A stretch of 64,000 nt of DNA, taken from NCBI GenBank assembly GCA_964649825.1, contig CAZYQW010000058.1, positions 1-64,000 on the forward strand, in the 5' to 3' direction. The translations under genes were made by a program, and so were the position numbers. The DNA is from CAZYQW01 sp964649825. GTDB lineage: Bacteria > Planctomycetota > B15-G4 > JADJEK01. Positions within the stretch are counted from its first letter, which is position 1. Each line of letters begins with the position of its first letter. Under the pieces are notes generated by a model. It was not told the origin of the DNA. It did no database searches and saw only the letters and a program-made list of their open reading frames with translations. Shown here one piece after another: positions 1-7,577 of this stretch.

Positions 1-837
1 GTCCGCGAAGCGGTCAGCGCGATTCGTGCGCAGTGGTCGGGAACTCCCCGTGCGGGAATCATTCTCGGTACCGGGTTGGGCGGACTCGTCGAAGAGATCC
101 AGGAGGAGGCCTCTTTCGAATACGAATCGATTCCTCACTTCGCCCGCTCGACGGCGACGAGCCATCGCGGTCGGCTCGTATGCGGCACGCTGCATGGCGT
201 GCCCGTGGTGGCGATGGAAGGCCGCTTCCATATGTATGAGGGCTACTCGCTCAAGCAGATCACGCTACCGGTCCGAGTCATGAAAGCACTCGGGGCCGAG
301 TTGCTGGTGGTGTCGAATGCCTGCGGGGGCATGAACCCCTATTTTCGATCGGGTGACCTCATGGTGATTGAGGACCACATCAATCTGCTAGGGGACAACC
401 CACTTATTGGGATCAACGACGATCGTTTGGGACCGCGTTTTCCCGATATGTGCGAGCCGTACGACCTGACGCTCGTCGACAAGGCGCTTGAGATCGCGCG
501 AAAGCACAACATCGTTTGTCACAAGGGTGTTTTTGTCGCCGTCGCGGGGCCGAACCTGGAAACTCGGGCCGAGTACCGCTTTTTGCGAGCCATCGGGGCG
601 GATGTGGTCGGCATGTCGACGGTGCCCGAAGCGATCGTCGCCAACCAGATGGGCGTGCGCGTGGCCGGCATCTCCTGCATCTCCAACAAGGCGGCGGGAA
701 CGGCGGGGATCGCGAAGCAGAAGCTGTCGCACCAGGAGGTGATGGAGACGACGAGCGCCGCGGCGCAGCGATTCTGCGACCTGTTGACGGCGGCGATCCC
801 GCGCGTGGCCCGCGCGGCGTCGCGGGCCCGCAAGTGA
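1..837 (+). CDS. punA: Purine nucleoside phosphorylase (5' end cut by window edge)
   Basis: Phosphorolysis of purine (deoxy)nucleosides to free base and (deoxy)ribose-1-phosphate in the cytoplasm. The reading frame is open from base 1, so the true start lies upstream. Visible family signatures in order: the phosphate-loop GTGLGG near the N-terminus, GRFHMYEGYS, VSNACGGMNP, GPNLETRAEYR (the Glu that contacts the nucleoside) and CISNKAAG (the Asn that contacts the purine). About 278 codons are present, so only a short N-terminal piece is missing compared with the usual 270-290 residues. Its neighbour deoC, 64 bases downstream, is also a nucleoside-degradation enzyme, which supports a salvage role. 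Methylthioadenosine phosphorylase is the main alternative in this superfamily, but the NKAAG context fits PNP better. Confidence 0.93.
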   Translation, partial: VREAVSAIRAQWSGTPRAGIILGTGLGGLVEEIQEEASFEYESIPHFARSTATSHRGRLVCGTLHGVPVVAMEGRFHMYEGYSLKQITLPVRVMKALGAELLVVSNACGGMNPYFRSGDLMVIEDHINLLGDNPLIGINDDRLGPRFPDMCEPYDLTLVDKALEIARKHNIVCHKGVFVAVAGPNLETRAEYRFLRAIGADVVGMSTVPEAIVANQMGVRVAGISCISNKAAGTAGIAKQKLSHQEVMETTSAAAQRFCDLLTAAIPRVARAASRARK

Positions 838-854
838 CCGCGTCCGCGCGACGC

Positions 855-872
855 GACCGAACCGACCGAACC
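855..872. repeat. Two perfect copies of the 9-mer GACCGAACC
   Basis: GACCGAACC is repeated head to tail in the short gap between the nucleoside phosphorylase and deoC. A closely related 9-mer run (GACCGAACG, GATCGAACG, GATTGAAGG) occurs at 23330-23356. No function is evident; slipped-strand expansion is a simple explanation. Confidence 0.6.
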
Positions 873-901
873 ATCGAGACGAGAGAGCGATTGGGAGCTG
901 T

Positions 902-1561
902 ATGAAACGCGCCGAGCTGGCCAGCAAGATCGACCACACCATCCTGAAGTGCGACACGAGCGCCGCGGACGTCGACCGCGTCTGCGCCGAGGCGATCGAG
1001 CTCGGCTGCGCCGCGGTGTGCGTGAACGGGCGCTGGGTGACGCGGGTCGTCGAACGCCTCGCGGGCCGCGGCGTGAAGACGGCGGCGGTCATCGGGTTCC
1101 CGCTCGGCGCGATGGCGACCGAGATCAAGGTGGCCGAGACGAAGCAGGTCGTCAGGGACGGCGCGGTCGAGGTCGACATGGTCATGGACGTCGGCGCGAT
1201 CAAGGACCGCGACTACGACCGCCTGCGCAAGGACATCCGCGCCGTGGTCGAGGCGGCCGGCGCGGCGGCGGTGAAGGTGATCGTCGAGACCGCCGTGCTC
1301 GACGGCACCGAGAAGACGCGCGCCGCCATCATCGCGGCCGACGCGGGCGCCGCGTTCGTGAAGACGTCGACGGGCTTCGGCGGCGCCGGCGCCTCGATCG
1401 CCGACGTCCGGATGTTCCACGAGATCGTCGGCAAGAAGGTGCAGATCAAGGCATCGGGCGGCATCAAGGCCGCGCAGCAGGCGATCGACCTGCTCGACGC
1501 GGGCGCGAGCCGGCTCGGGGTGAGCGGGACGGTCGCGCTGCTCGGCGGGCTCGCGGTCTGA
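902..1561 (+). CDS. deoC: Deoxyribose-phosphate aldolase DeoC
   Basis: Class I (Schiff-base) aldolase that cleaves 2-deoxyribose-5-phosphate to acetaldehyde and glyceraldehyde-3-phosphate, the last step of deoxynucleoside catabolism. The 219-residue protein has the full family length. DHTILK lies at residues 11-16, EVDMVMDVGAI at 90-100 (proton-relay Asp), the Schiff-base Lys is K154 in FVKTSTGFGG, and the second active-site Lys is K183 in QIKASGGIK. The upstream gene makes the sugar phosphate that, after mutase action, feeds this enzyme; no phosphopentomutase is seen in the window. The ATG at 902 fits the N-terminus of homologues. The stop abuts a possible minus-strand gene remnant. Confidence 0.96.
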   Translation: MKRAELASKIDHTILKCDTSAADVDRVCAEAIELGCAAVCVNGRWVTRVVERLAGRGVKTAAVIGFPLGAMATEIKVAETKQVVRDGAVEVDMVMDVGAIKDRDYDRLRKDIRAVVEAAGAAAVKVIVETAVLDGTEKTRAAIIAADAGAAFVKTSTGFGGAGASIADVRMFHEIVGKKVQIKASGGIKAAQQAIDLLDAGASRLGVSGTVALLGGLAV

Positions 1562-1877
1562 CGATCGCCGCCCCCGGTCCGGTGAACGGCACGAAGCCGA
1601 CTTCGAGCGACACCGCGAGGAGGAGCGTGGTCGCGGGATCCGCCGACAACGCCACCGTGAACGGTTCGGTCAGCGGCTTGGTCGACGGCGCCGACAGGTT
1701 CGGCATGCCGCCGGCGAAGCTCACGAGCGAAGACCCCGGCTCGACGGTCGATGGCGCCGGCAGCGCGCACGCCAGCCGCATGGAACCGCCGACGACCTTG
1801 GATTCATCCCACGTCCCCGCGCTCGCCGCGGCGGTGCTGCCGGCCGCGACGCGCCGACCCGGCGTCCGATCGATCAC
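1562..1877 (-). pseudogene. Possible remnant of a secreted-protein C-terminal domain
   Basis: Between deoC and fba a minus-strand frame opens at a GTG (1877) and shows very high G/C at third codon positions, as real genes here do. It includes VEPGSSLVSFAGGMPNLSAP and PFTVALSADPATTLLLAVSL. The latter stretch resembles the C-terminal domain of the two secreted propeller proteins at 20562-22034 and 39822-41420 (pattern G-x-F-T-L/V-x-L-x-A-x-P). Coding character ends where deoC begins, with no stop codon of its own until about 1464 inside deoC, so the domain looks truncated. The plus-strand frame in the same bases also has high G/C in third positions, so this could be a mirror effect. I call it a remnant with low confidence. 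Confidence 0.3.
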
Positions 1878-1901
1878 CGAGCATTGGACCGCGACGGCCG
1901 G

Positions 1902-2990
1902 TCAGTGCTGCGCGAGCGACCTTCCCTTCGATCCCAGGTCCTCGAACGCCTCCTGGAGTCGCGCGATCAACCCCTCCTCGGCGAGGCGGAGGTACTTGCG
2001 CGGGTCGTACAGCTTCTTGTACGGCGTGCCGTCGTCGGGATCGAGCTGGTACTGGAACGCGCGCGGGTTCTGGGTCACGAACGCGCCGATCGGCTGAGAG
2101 AACGCGAACTGCGTGTCGGTGTCGATGTTCATCTTGAACACGCCGTAGCCCACCGCTTCGTGGATCTTCTCCTTCTCCGATCCGGAGCCGCCGTGGAAGA
2201 CGAGGTTCAACGGGTTCGGTCCGGTCCCGTGCTTCTCCCGGATCAACGCCTGCGAGTTCTTCAGGATCTCGGGACGGAGCTGGACGTTGCCCGGCTTGTA
2301 GACGCCGTGGACGTTGCCGAACGAGGCGGCGACCGAGAAATGCCCGATCGGCGAGAGCCGCTCGTACGCCGCGTTCACCTCGTCGGGCTGCGTGTAGAGC
2401 CGCGCGTTGTCGACGTGGTCGGACCCGACGCCGTCCTCCTCGCCGCCGGTCACGCCGAGCTCGATCTCGAGGCTCATTCCGAGCGGCGCCATGCGTTCGA
2501 GGAGGCGTGCGCATTCCGACAAGTTGAAGTCGAGGTCCTCCTCCGACAGGTCGAGCATGTGCGAGCTGAAGAGCGGCGTCTCGTGCTCGGCGTGGTGGCG
2601 CTCGCTCCAGCCGATCAGCGCCTCGACCCAGGGGATCAGCTCCTTGTTGGCGTGGTCGGTGTGGATCGCGACGCAGACGCCGTAATGGCTGGCCAGCAGG
2701 TGGATGTGCTGCGCGCACGAGACCGCGCCGAGCACCTTGGCCAGGGATCCGTCCTTGATGCCCTTGCCGGCGTAGAACTGCGCGCCGCCGTTCGAGAGCT
2801 GGATGATCACGTCCGACTTCGCCTTCGCCGCGGCCTCCATCACGGCGTTGACCGTGTTCGTCGTCGTGACGTTCACGGCGGGCAGCGCGTATCCGCCCGC
2901 CTTCGCCGTCGCAATCAACTGCCGATACTCCTGGCCGGTCACGACGCCCGGCTTCAGCCGCACGTCGGTTCGAGTCGCGTTGCCGCTCAT
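1902..2990 (-). CDS. fba: Class II fructose-bisphosphate aldolase
   Basis: Zinc-dependent aldolase interconverting fructose-1,6-bisphosphate and the two triose phosphates in glycolysis and gluconeogenesis. At 362 residues it matches the E. coli FbaA-like class IIA length. Zinc and catalytic motifs are visible: AIHTDHANK (catalytic Asp112 and ligand His113), GVTGGEEDG, FHGGSGS (second His) and NIDTDTQFAF (substrate-binding loop). The ATG at 2990 is preceded by an AAGGA ribosome-binding site. It is transcribed towards deoC and shares no operon with it. No signal peptide; cytoplasmic. Confidence 0.96.
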   Translation of the reverse strand: MSGNATRTDVRLKPGVVTGQEYRQLIATAKAGGYALPAVNVTTTNTVNAVMEAAAKAKSDVIIQLSNGGAQFYAGKGIKDGSLAKVLGAVSCAQHIHLLASHYGVCVAIHTDHANKELIPWVEALIGWSERHHAEHETPLFSSHMLDLSEEDLDFNLSECARLLERMAPLGMSLEIELGVTGGEEDGVGSDHVDNARLYTQPDEVNAAYERLSPIGHFSVAASFGNVHGVYKPGNVQLRPEILKNSQALIREKHGTGPNPLNLVFHGGSGSEKEKIHEAVGYGVFKMNIDTDTQFAFSQPIGAFVTQNPRAFQYQLDPDDGTPYKKLYDPRKYLRLAEEGLIARLQEAFEDLGSKGRSLAQH

Positions 2991-3137
2991 GGATCCTTGC
3001 CCGTAACCGAAGGTTCGAAGCCAAAAACGCGCACGAGCTTACCATTGCGGCACGGCCGTGCGGCGGCTTGCAAGCGAAACGAGGTGGCTCGAACGGGTCG
3101 GACCACCTCGTCGCGGGAGAAGCGGAAGGCGCGCGTG

Positions 3138-3368
3138 TCAGCCGTTGCTCCCGATCGCTTCGACCGGGCACTGCTCCTTCGCCTCGTTGCACTGCGCCAT
3201 CTCTTCGTCGCTTGTCGGCTGCTTGAAGACCATGTCGTGGTCTCCGGCTTCGCTCTCCTTGAAGTTGCTGGGAGCGAGGTCCACGCAGAGCGAGCAGAGG
3301 ATGCACGACTTGTCGACGTACCATGCGCCCGCGACGTTGTCTTCCCAACGTTCCGCGACTTCGGCCAT
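3138..3368 (-). CDS. Small single-cluster [4Fe-4S] ferredoxin
   Basis: A 76-residue cytoplasmic electron carrier. Cluster ligands are Cys22, Cys25 and Cys28 in CILCSLC and Cys67 followed by Pro (QCPVEAI), the pattern of single [4Fe-4S] ferredoxins of the Pyrococcus/Thermotoga type. An additional Cys60 could form a disulfide or be incidental. It is monocistronic and acidic. The divergent gene 313 bases away is an acyl-CoA dehydrogenase, but its electrons would normally go to an electron-transfer flavoprotein, so a functional link is not established. GGAGG lies 11 bases before the ATG. Confidence 0.9.
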   Translation of the reverse strand: MAEVAERWEDNVAGAWYVDKSCILCSLCVDLAPSNFKESEAGDHDMVFKQPTSDEEMAQCNEAKEQCPVEAIGSNG

Positions 3369-3680
3369 AACTCTCTAACCTCCAGGCATTTGAGCTGGGT
3401 GCTCGATGTTCGACTGGGTGATCGGCGGGCTCGTTCTCGATTGTCGCCCCGGTTGCCTGCGCCAGCGCTTTCGCAGCCGAGCACAGTCTCGCAAGGATAG
3501 CCTCGAGATCGCGGTTTTCTCGTTTCGAGCGATGATTTTCACGACCGGAGCGGCCCGCGCGGCTCCCAAGCTACTGGGGGCGACGCCGTTCGGCGACGAG
3601 GAACCTCCGAGCGCGAATCGCGCGAGCCTTTGGTAAGGTGTCGCGTTTGCGAGCTGGACGAAACTCCGCCGAGGGCGCCG

Positions 3681-4946
3681 ATGAGCTTGAACATCCCCGA
3701 GAACGCACTGAACTGGCAACGCAAGGCGCGCGAGATCGCGGACAAGTACGTGCGGCCGCTCGCCGCCAAGTACGACAAGCTCCAGGAGTACAACTGGGAG
3801 GCGACCCGCATCATCGCCCAGGAGGGACTGCTTGGCGTCTTCATCCCCAAGGAGTACGGCGGCGCGGACGGCTCGGTCCTCTCCCTCTGCCTCGTCGTCG
3901 AGGAGCTTGCCCGCGCGGACTCGGGGTACGGGGTCGCGTTCGCGGTGAACGCCCTCGGGTCGTTCCCCCTGATCGTCGGCGGCACCGAGGAACAGAAGAA
4001 GAAGTACCTGCCGCAAATCGCCCGCGGCGAGAAGCTGACCGCGTTCTGCCTCTCCGAGAAGTACGCCGGGTCGGACGCGGGCGGGCTGCGCTGCCGCGGC
4101 GAGAAGACGGACAACGGCTGGGTGATCCGCGGCGAGAAGAAGTGGACGACGAACGGCGGCGTGGCCGACGTCTACACCGTCTTCGCCGTCACCGACCCCA
4201 CGTCGAAGTCGCGGCGCATCTCGGCGTTCCTGGTCGAGAAAGGGATGAAGGGGTTCTCGATCGGCAAGACCGAGGACAAGATGGGGATTCGCTGCGTGCC
4301 GGTGGTCGAGACCTACTTCGACGGCGTCGAGCTGACCGACGATCAGCTTCTCGGCGGTCGGCCCGGGATGGGGTTCAAGCACTCGATGATGACGCTCGAT
4401 CTCGCGCGTCCCGGCGTGGCCGCGCAGGCGGTGGGCGCCGCGCAGGGCGCGGTCGACCTCGCGACCGTCTACGCGAACCGCCGGCGGCAGTTCGGCCAGC
4501 AGATCTCGTCGTTCCAGATGATCCAGCAGATGCTCGCCGACATGGCGATGCAGACCGAGGCCGCGCGCTGGCTGGTCTACGCGGCGGCCGCCGCCGCGGA
4601 CAACCGCGAGCCGAACGTCACGAAGCGCGCCGCGATGGCGAAGTGCTTCGCGACCGATACCGCGGTCAAGGTCGCAACGGACGCCGTCCAGGTGTTCGGA
4701 GGCTACGGCTTCATGGAGGACTACCCGATCGCGAAGTTCTACCGCGACGCGAAGATCCTCCAGATCTACGAGGGGACCAACCAGATCCAGCGGATCGTGA
4801 TCGCACGCAACCTGATCAAGGAAGCGGGTTCGCTGTCGCACCTCGAGGAGTACATCCCGCGCGAGACGCAACGGCTGTTCGGCGCGAGCGACGTCGAGCT
4901 GCCGGACGACGCGCCGGTCCCCGAGGAGGAGAAGGCGAGCGCGTGA
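3681..4946 (+). CDS. Acyl-CoA dehydrogenase
   Basis: FAD enzyme that introduces the alpha,beta double bond into acyl-CoA (fatty-acid or amino-acid catabolism); 421 residues, somewhat above the usual ~380. Signatures: CLSEKYAGSDAGG, where most relatives have TEPxAGSD, then WVIRGEKKWTTNGGVADVY (FAD/substrate contacts), the GGYGFMEDYPIAKFYRDAKI segment and LQIYEGTNQIQ carrying the catalytic Glu. The ATG at 3681 was chosen because the family N-terminus starts here; an upstream start at 3630 would add 17 unconserved residues. The last codons overlap crcB. Exact acyl-chain specificity cannot be read from the sequence. Confidence 0.93.
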   Translation: MSLNIPENALNWQRKAREIADKYVRPLAAKYDKLQEYNWEATRIIAQEGLLGVFIPKEYGGADGSVLSLCLVVEELARADSGYGVAFAVNALGSFPLIVGGTEEQKKKYLPQIARGEKLTAFCLSEKYAGSDAGGLRCRGEKTDNGWVIRGEKKWTTNGGVADVYTVFAVTDPTSKSRRISAFLVEKGMKGFSIGKTEDKMGIRCVPVVETYFDGVELTDDQLLGGRPGMGFKHSMMTLDLARPGVAAQAVGAAQGAVDLATVYANRRRQFGQQISSFQMIQQMLADMAMQTEAARWLVYAAAAAADNREPNVTKRAAMAKCFATDTAVKVATDAVQVFGGYGFMEDYPIAKFYRDAKILQIYEGTNQIQRIVIARNLIKEAGSLSHLEEYIPRETQRLFGASDVELPDDAPVPEEEKASA

Positions 4947-5323
4947 TCGAGTGGCTGATGGTCGGCGCTGGCGGGTTCGTCGGCGCCGTTTTGCGCCACC
5001 TCGCCGGCGGTTTCGTGCAGCGCACCAGCGGCTCCGCGTTTCCGTTCGGGACGCTCGCCGTCAACGTCGTCGGTTGCCTCGCCATCGGTTTCGTCATGGC
5101 GCGGACCGAGGCGGCGGGCGGTCCAACCCCGACGCTGCGGCTGTTTCTGATCGTGGGAGTGCTCGGAGGTTTCACCACGTTCTCCGCTTTCGGGTTCGAC
5201 ACGCTCCAGCTCGCGCGGAGCTCGAGCGTCGGCGCCGCCGTCACCAACGTATCGGCCCAGGTCGGGCTCGGGCTGGCCGCGGTCATGGCCGGCATTTGGT
5301 TAGGGCGATCGACGGCGGCGTGA
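4943..5323 (+). CDS. crcB: Fluoride channel CrcB/Fluc
   Basis: A 126-residue membrane protein of the CrcB/Fluc family, which forms dual-topology dimeric fluoride-export channels. Conserved Asn41 in GTLAVNVVG and the FTTFSAFGFD Phe-box (residues 77-86) are both present, and four hydrophobic helices are evident. The GTG start overlaps the acyl-CoA dehydrogenase stop as GTGA, so translation is probably coupled. No fluoride riboswitch can precede it because it starts inside the upstream gene. Physiological linkage to the dehydrogenase is unclear. Confidence 0.93.
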   Translation: MIEWLMVGAGGFVGAVLRHLAGGFVQRTSGSAFPFGTLAVNVVGCLAIGFVMARTEAAGGPTPTLRLFLIVGVLGGFTTFSAFGFDTLQLARSSSVGAAVTNVSAQVGLGLAAVMAGIWLGRSTAA

Positions 5324-5421
5324 CCCGGCGCGCGAATCGCGGGCGCGCGACGATTCGTCGGAACTTCTCCATCGACCGGCGGTCCACCTCCGGGTTCCGC
5401 GCCCGAAACCGAGGTCTTGCG

Positions 5422-5895
5422 ATGCGAACCCCTTCGATCCGAACCATCGTCGTTCTGGCCGCCGTCGCGGCGCTCGCCCCCGCGCTCGCGTCCGAGAAGG
5501 TCGACATGACACCGGAGCAGCTCTCCGACGTCGCCACGCACGTCGTCGTCGGGCGCGTCACCGCGATCTATCAGCGCGAGGAGAGCCAGGACGGCTACGA
5601 CTACACTCGCTACCTGGCCGAAGTGAAGGTCGACGCCGTCGAGAAGGAGGCCGCGGATCGCGCGGTCGAGAAGGGCGAACTGCTGTACGTCCGCTACTGG
5701 ACGAGGAAGGCAGCCGGCTTCTTCGCCCGTCCCTCCCCGGGCACGAACGGTCACCGCGGGCGGCCGGCGGCCGGCGAGACCCTGCGGATCTATCTCGCGC
5801 GCAACGCGTACGATGGGTTCGACCCGAAGAACCAGGACGGCGGGTTCAACGTGATCGGCGCGAACGGGTTCGAGCGGATCTCGGCGGACAAGTGA
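5422..5895 (+). CDS. Secreted or periplasmic protein of unknown function
   Basis: 157 residues beginning with a clear Sec signal peptide (MRTPSIRTIVVLAAVAALAP, cleavage near ALA-SEK). The mature part is a compact beta-rich domain starting with MTPEQLSDVATHVVVGRVTA, a pattern of small exported proteins annotated only as hypothetical. It ends with a conserved-looking GGFNVIGANGFERI. No catalytic motif or Cys pair is seen. It stands alone 98 bases after crcB. I do not recognise the family with certainty. Confidence 0.75.
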   Translation: MRTPSIRTIVVLAAVAALAPALASEKVDMTPEQLSDVATHVVVGRVTAIYQREESQDGYDYTRYLAEVKVDAVEKEAADRAVEKGELLYVRYWTRKAAGFFARPSPGTNGHRGRPAAGETLRIYLARNAYDGFDPKNQDGGFNVIGANGFERISADK

Positions 5896-6468
5896 TGCCG
5901 ACATCGCTGCGGCGCGGCGACGTCGAGGGAGGAAGAAGGCCGATGGCCACGATCGGAATCGTCGTCATCGCCTGAGCGCTCGTTGCTCGTTGGTGGTGGG
6001 GGGTGGGTGTCGGGGCACGCGGCCGGCGATGCGATCGACCCTGCATGGCGGCTCTCCGCGCGACCGGCGGGCGACGTTCCGATCGCCAACCACGACCGAC
6101 CAGTCTCGACGACAATCTACACGTTGGAAACCCGTGTCCGCTCCGTCGAACCGATCGAAGGCGGCACCCAGGCGCTGACGAGAGAGCGTGGTCCGTCGAA
6201 GCGAGCCCGACCCAGCGCCGGACGGGCCGGACGGATCCTGGGCGGCCGGCTGATCGAGACAATCACGCCAGCGGGGTCTCGCCGAGCTCGCAGGGAAATC
6301 CAACTTCGTTGGCGGTTGCCCGTTCCCGATCCCGTTCATAGTGGACGTGGATGACGGAGGATTCCTGCGGAGGCGGAGCTCGCCAGGGGAATTCGCACCA
6401 ACAAGCCGGCAAAGAGTGGTCAGAGCGCCAGTCGCGCCAGTCGCGCCAGTCGCACAAGGGGGGCGTGC
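5896..6468. other. Long intergenic region upstream of an ECF sigma gene
   Basis: 573 bases with no convincing gene: the open frames here lack the strong third-position G/C bias of the neighbours and have no family resemblance. It holds a G-rich stretch at about 5990-6015 (several GG/GGG runs) and a 3x9-base tandem repeat at 6426-6452, 17 bases before the sigma-factor ATG. It presumably carries the promoter of the sigma gene, but I cannot point to a convincing -35/-10 pair. Confidence 0.5.
6426..6452. repeat. Three perfect 9-base tandem copies of CGCCAGTCG
   Basis: CGCCAGTCG occurs three times head to tail with a partial fourth copy (CGCAC), ending just before the ribosome-binding region of the ECF sigma factor at 6469. 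The position in the leader means copy-number changes would alter promoter-start spacing. Confidence 0.7.
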
Positions 6469-7029
6469 ATGTCGGGTTCCGACTTCGATCGTCTGATCAC
6501 GAGGTGCAATGAGGGCGATCGCAAGGCATTCGACGAACTCGTGTGCCGGCTCTACAAGGGCATCAGGGCCGGCGCGCGGAGGATCATCAACGGCAGCTCT
6601 CCCAATCTCCGCTGCGTTCTTCAGACGAACGGACTCGTGAACGACTGGTATCTTCGGGTCGTGCGCTCGAGCGACCGGCATTTCACGGATCTCCAGCACT
6701 TCGTTTGCCACGCGTGCCGAACCATGCGGTGCATCGTCCTCGACTACGCTCGAGCCCTGGGAACCAAGAAACGGGACAGCAGGTTGGTGGTCTCGTTGAA
6801 CGAACTCGACGCAACAGCCGCCCAGCCGCATCCCGACTTTCAATTGGTCGACATACTGGACGTATTCCGTCGGCTGGAAGACACGGACAGGAACGCGGCG
6901 GTGGCACTCCAGTTGAAGTACTACTTCGACCTCAACGCGCAGCAGATCGCGTCCCTGACCGGCAGGGCACTGCGCTCCACGGAGAGAGACCTGAGGCACG
7001 CGCGGATCTGGCTGCGGAATCGACAGTGA
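6469..7029 (+). CDS. ECF sigma factor, LQT-type planctomycete-associated class
   Basis: 186-residue RNA polymerase sigma factor of the ECF class seen in Planctomycetota and Acidobacteriota, whose members carry an L-Q-T/P-x-x-L-V motif in region 2. Here it reads VLQTNGLVNDWYLRVV, followed by the region 2.4-like HFVCHACRTMRCIVLDYARA. Region 4 helix-turn-helix is near the C-terminus (LNAQQIASLTGRALRSTERD). No anti-sigma gene is adjacent; this class is usually regulated through partner kinases or other signals, none of which is next to it here. The ATG at 6469 gives a family-length protein. Confidence 0.9.
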   Translation: MSGSDFDRLITRCNEGDRKAFDELVCRLYKGIRAGARRIINGSSPNLRCVLQTNGLVNDWYLRVVRSSDRHFTDLQHFVCHACRTMRCIVLDYARALGTKKRDSRLVVSLNELDATAAQPHPDFQLVDILDVFRRLEDTDRNAAVALQLKYYFDLNAQQIASLTGRALRSTERDLRHARIWLRNRQ

Positions 7030-7037
7030 GATTCCAA

Positions 7038-7054
7038 GGGAGGGAGGGGGAGGG
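7038..7054 (+). other. G-quadruplex-type G-run motif between convergent genes
   Basis: GGGAGGGAGGGGGAGGG, four G-tracts separated by single A residues, starts 9 bases after the sigma-factor stop and lies between two convergent genes. Such a motif can form a very stable three-tetrad quadruplex in DNA or RNA. A role in transcription termination is inference from position. Confidence 0.55.
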
Positions 7055-7114
7055 AGGCCGTCGCACGGCGCCTTCGCTTCGCCGTGACCGGTCGTGCCGG
7101 CGTCGTGTCGGCCG

Positions 7115-7564
7115 CTACGTCGCGAACTGACGAAGATGGTGATCGAGGTGCTTCCACTGCAGCGTCGACCATTCCTCCGGCGTGAGCGCGCCGAAGAACG
7201 GGTGCGGCGCCTTCGTCAGTCCGTCCGGACCGACCGCCGCGAAGCGCCGAATCAGCGCGAGGAGCTTCGACTTCTCGGTCGCGAAGTCGCGCCGATCCGC
7301 GACGCGGAACTCGGGAGCGGTCGGCAGGTTCTTGCCGAACGGCTTCGGAGCGAGGAGCTGGCGTCGCGCCAAGCCGCCGAACAGGAACCCGATGAGGCCT
7401 CGCTTCAACGTCCGCTGGCCGAGCGCGACCTCGAGCGCGACTTGACAGTGCGCCAGCATCTGAGCGACGTCCATCTTGCCCCATACCGGCCTGCTGTCGG
7501 GCGAGATGGAGTCGATCCGCGCCAGGATCGCCGCGTTCTGGGCTGCGTCGAACAGGTCCGCCAC
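7115..7564 (-). CDS. DUF1569 family protein (DinB-like fold)
   Basis: 149 residues matching the DUF1569 family, which adopts a DinB-like four-helix bundle and is often metal-binding. Visible are KMDVAQMLAHCQVALEVALG near the N-terminus, the P-K-P-F-G segment (LLAPKPFGKNLPTAPEF) and the C-terminal LQWKHLDHHLRQF with candidate metal-binding His residues. The GTG at 7564 is supported by a GGAGG site 7 bases upstream; it follows the ankyrin gene by 13 bases, so the two are probably cotranscribed. Biochemical role unknown. Confidence 0.85.
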   Translation of the reverse strand: MADLFDAAQNAAILARIDSISPDSRPVWGKMDVAQMLAHCQVALEVALGQRTLKRGLIGFLFGGLARRQLLAPKPFGKNLPTAPEFRVADRRDFATEKSKLLALIRRFAAVGPDGLTKAPHPFFGALTPEEWSTLQWKHLDHHLRQFAT

Positions 7565-7577
7565 GCCAGGTCCTCCG

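Noticed and set aside
1562..1900. Plus-strand reading of the deoC-fba gap as a gene
   Set aside because: It also has high third-position G/C, but it has no start or ribosome-binding site of its own and no family resemblance, whereas the minus-strand frame resembles a domain seen twice elsewhere in the window.
4800..4942. Fluoride riboswitch before crcB
   Set aside because: crcB starts inside the acyl-CoA dehydrogenase gene, and no riboswitch core is seen upstream.
5896..6468. A small gene in the 573-base gap
   Set aside because: Open frames have weaker third-position G/C bias, no ribosome-binding site and Arg-rich composition.
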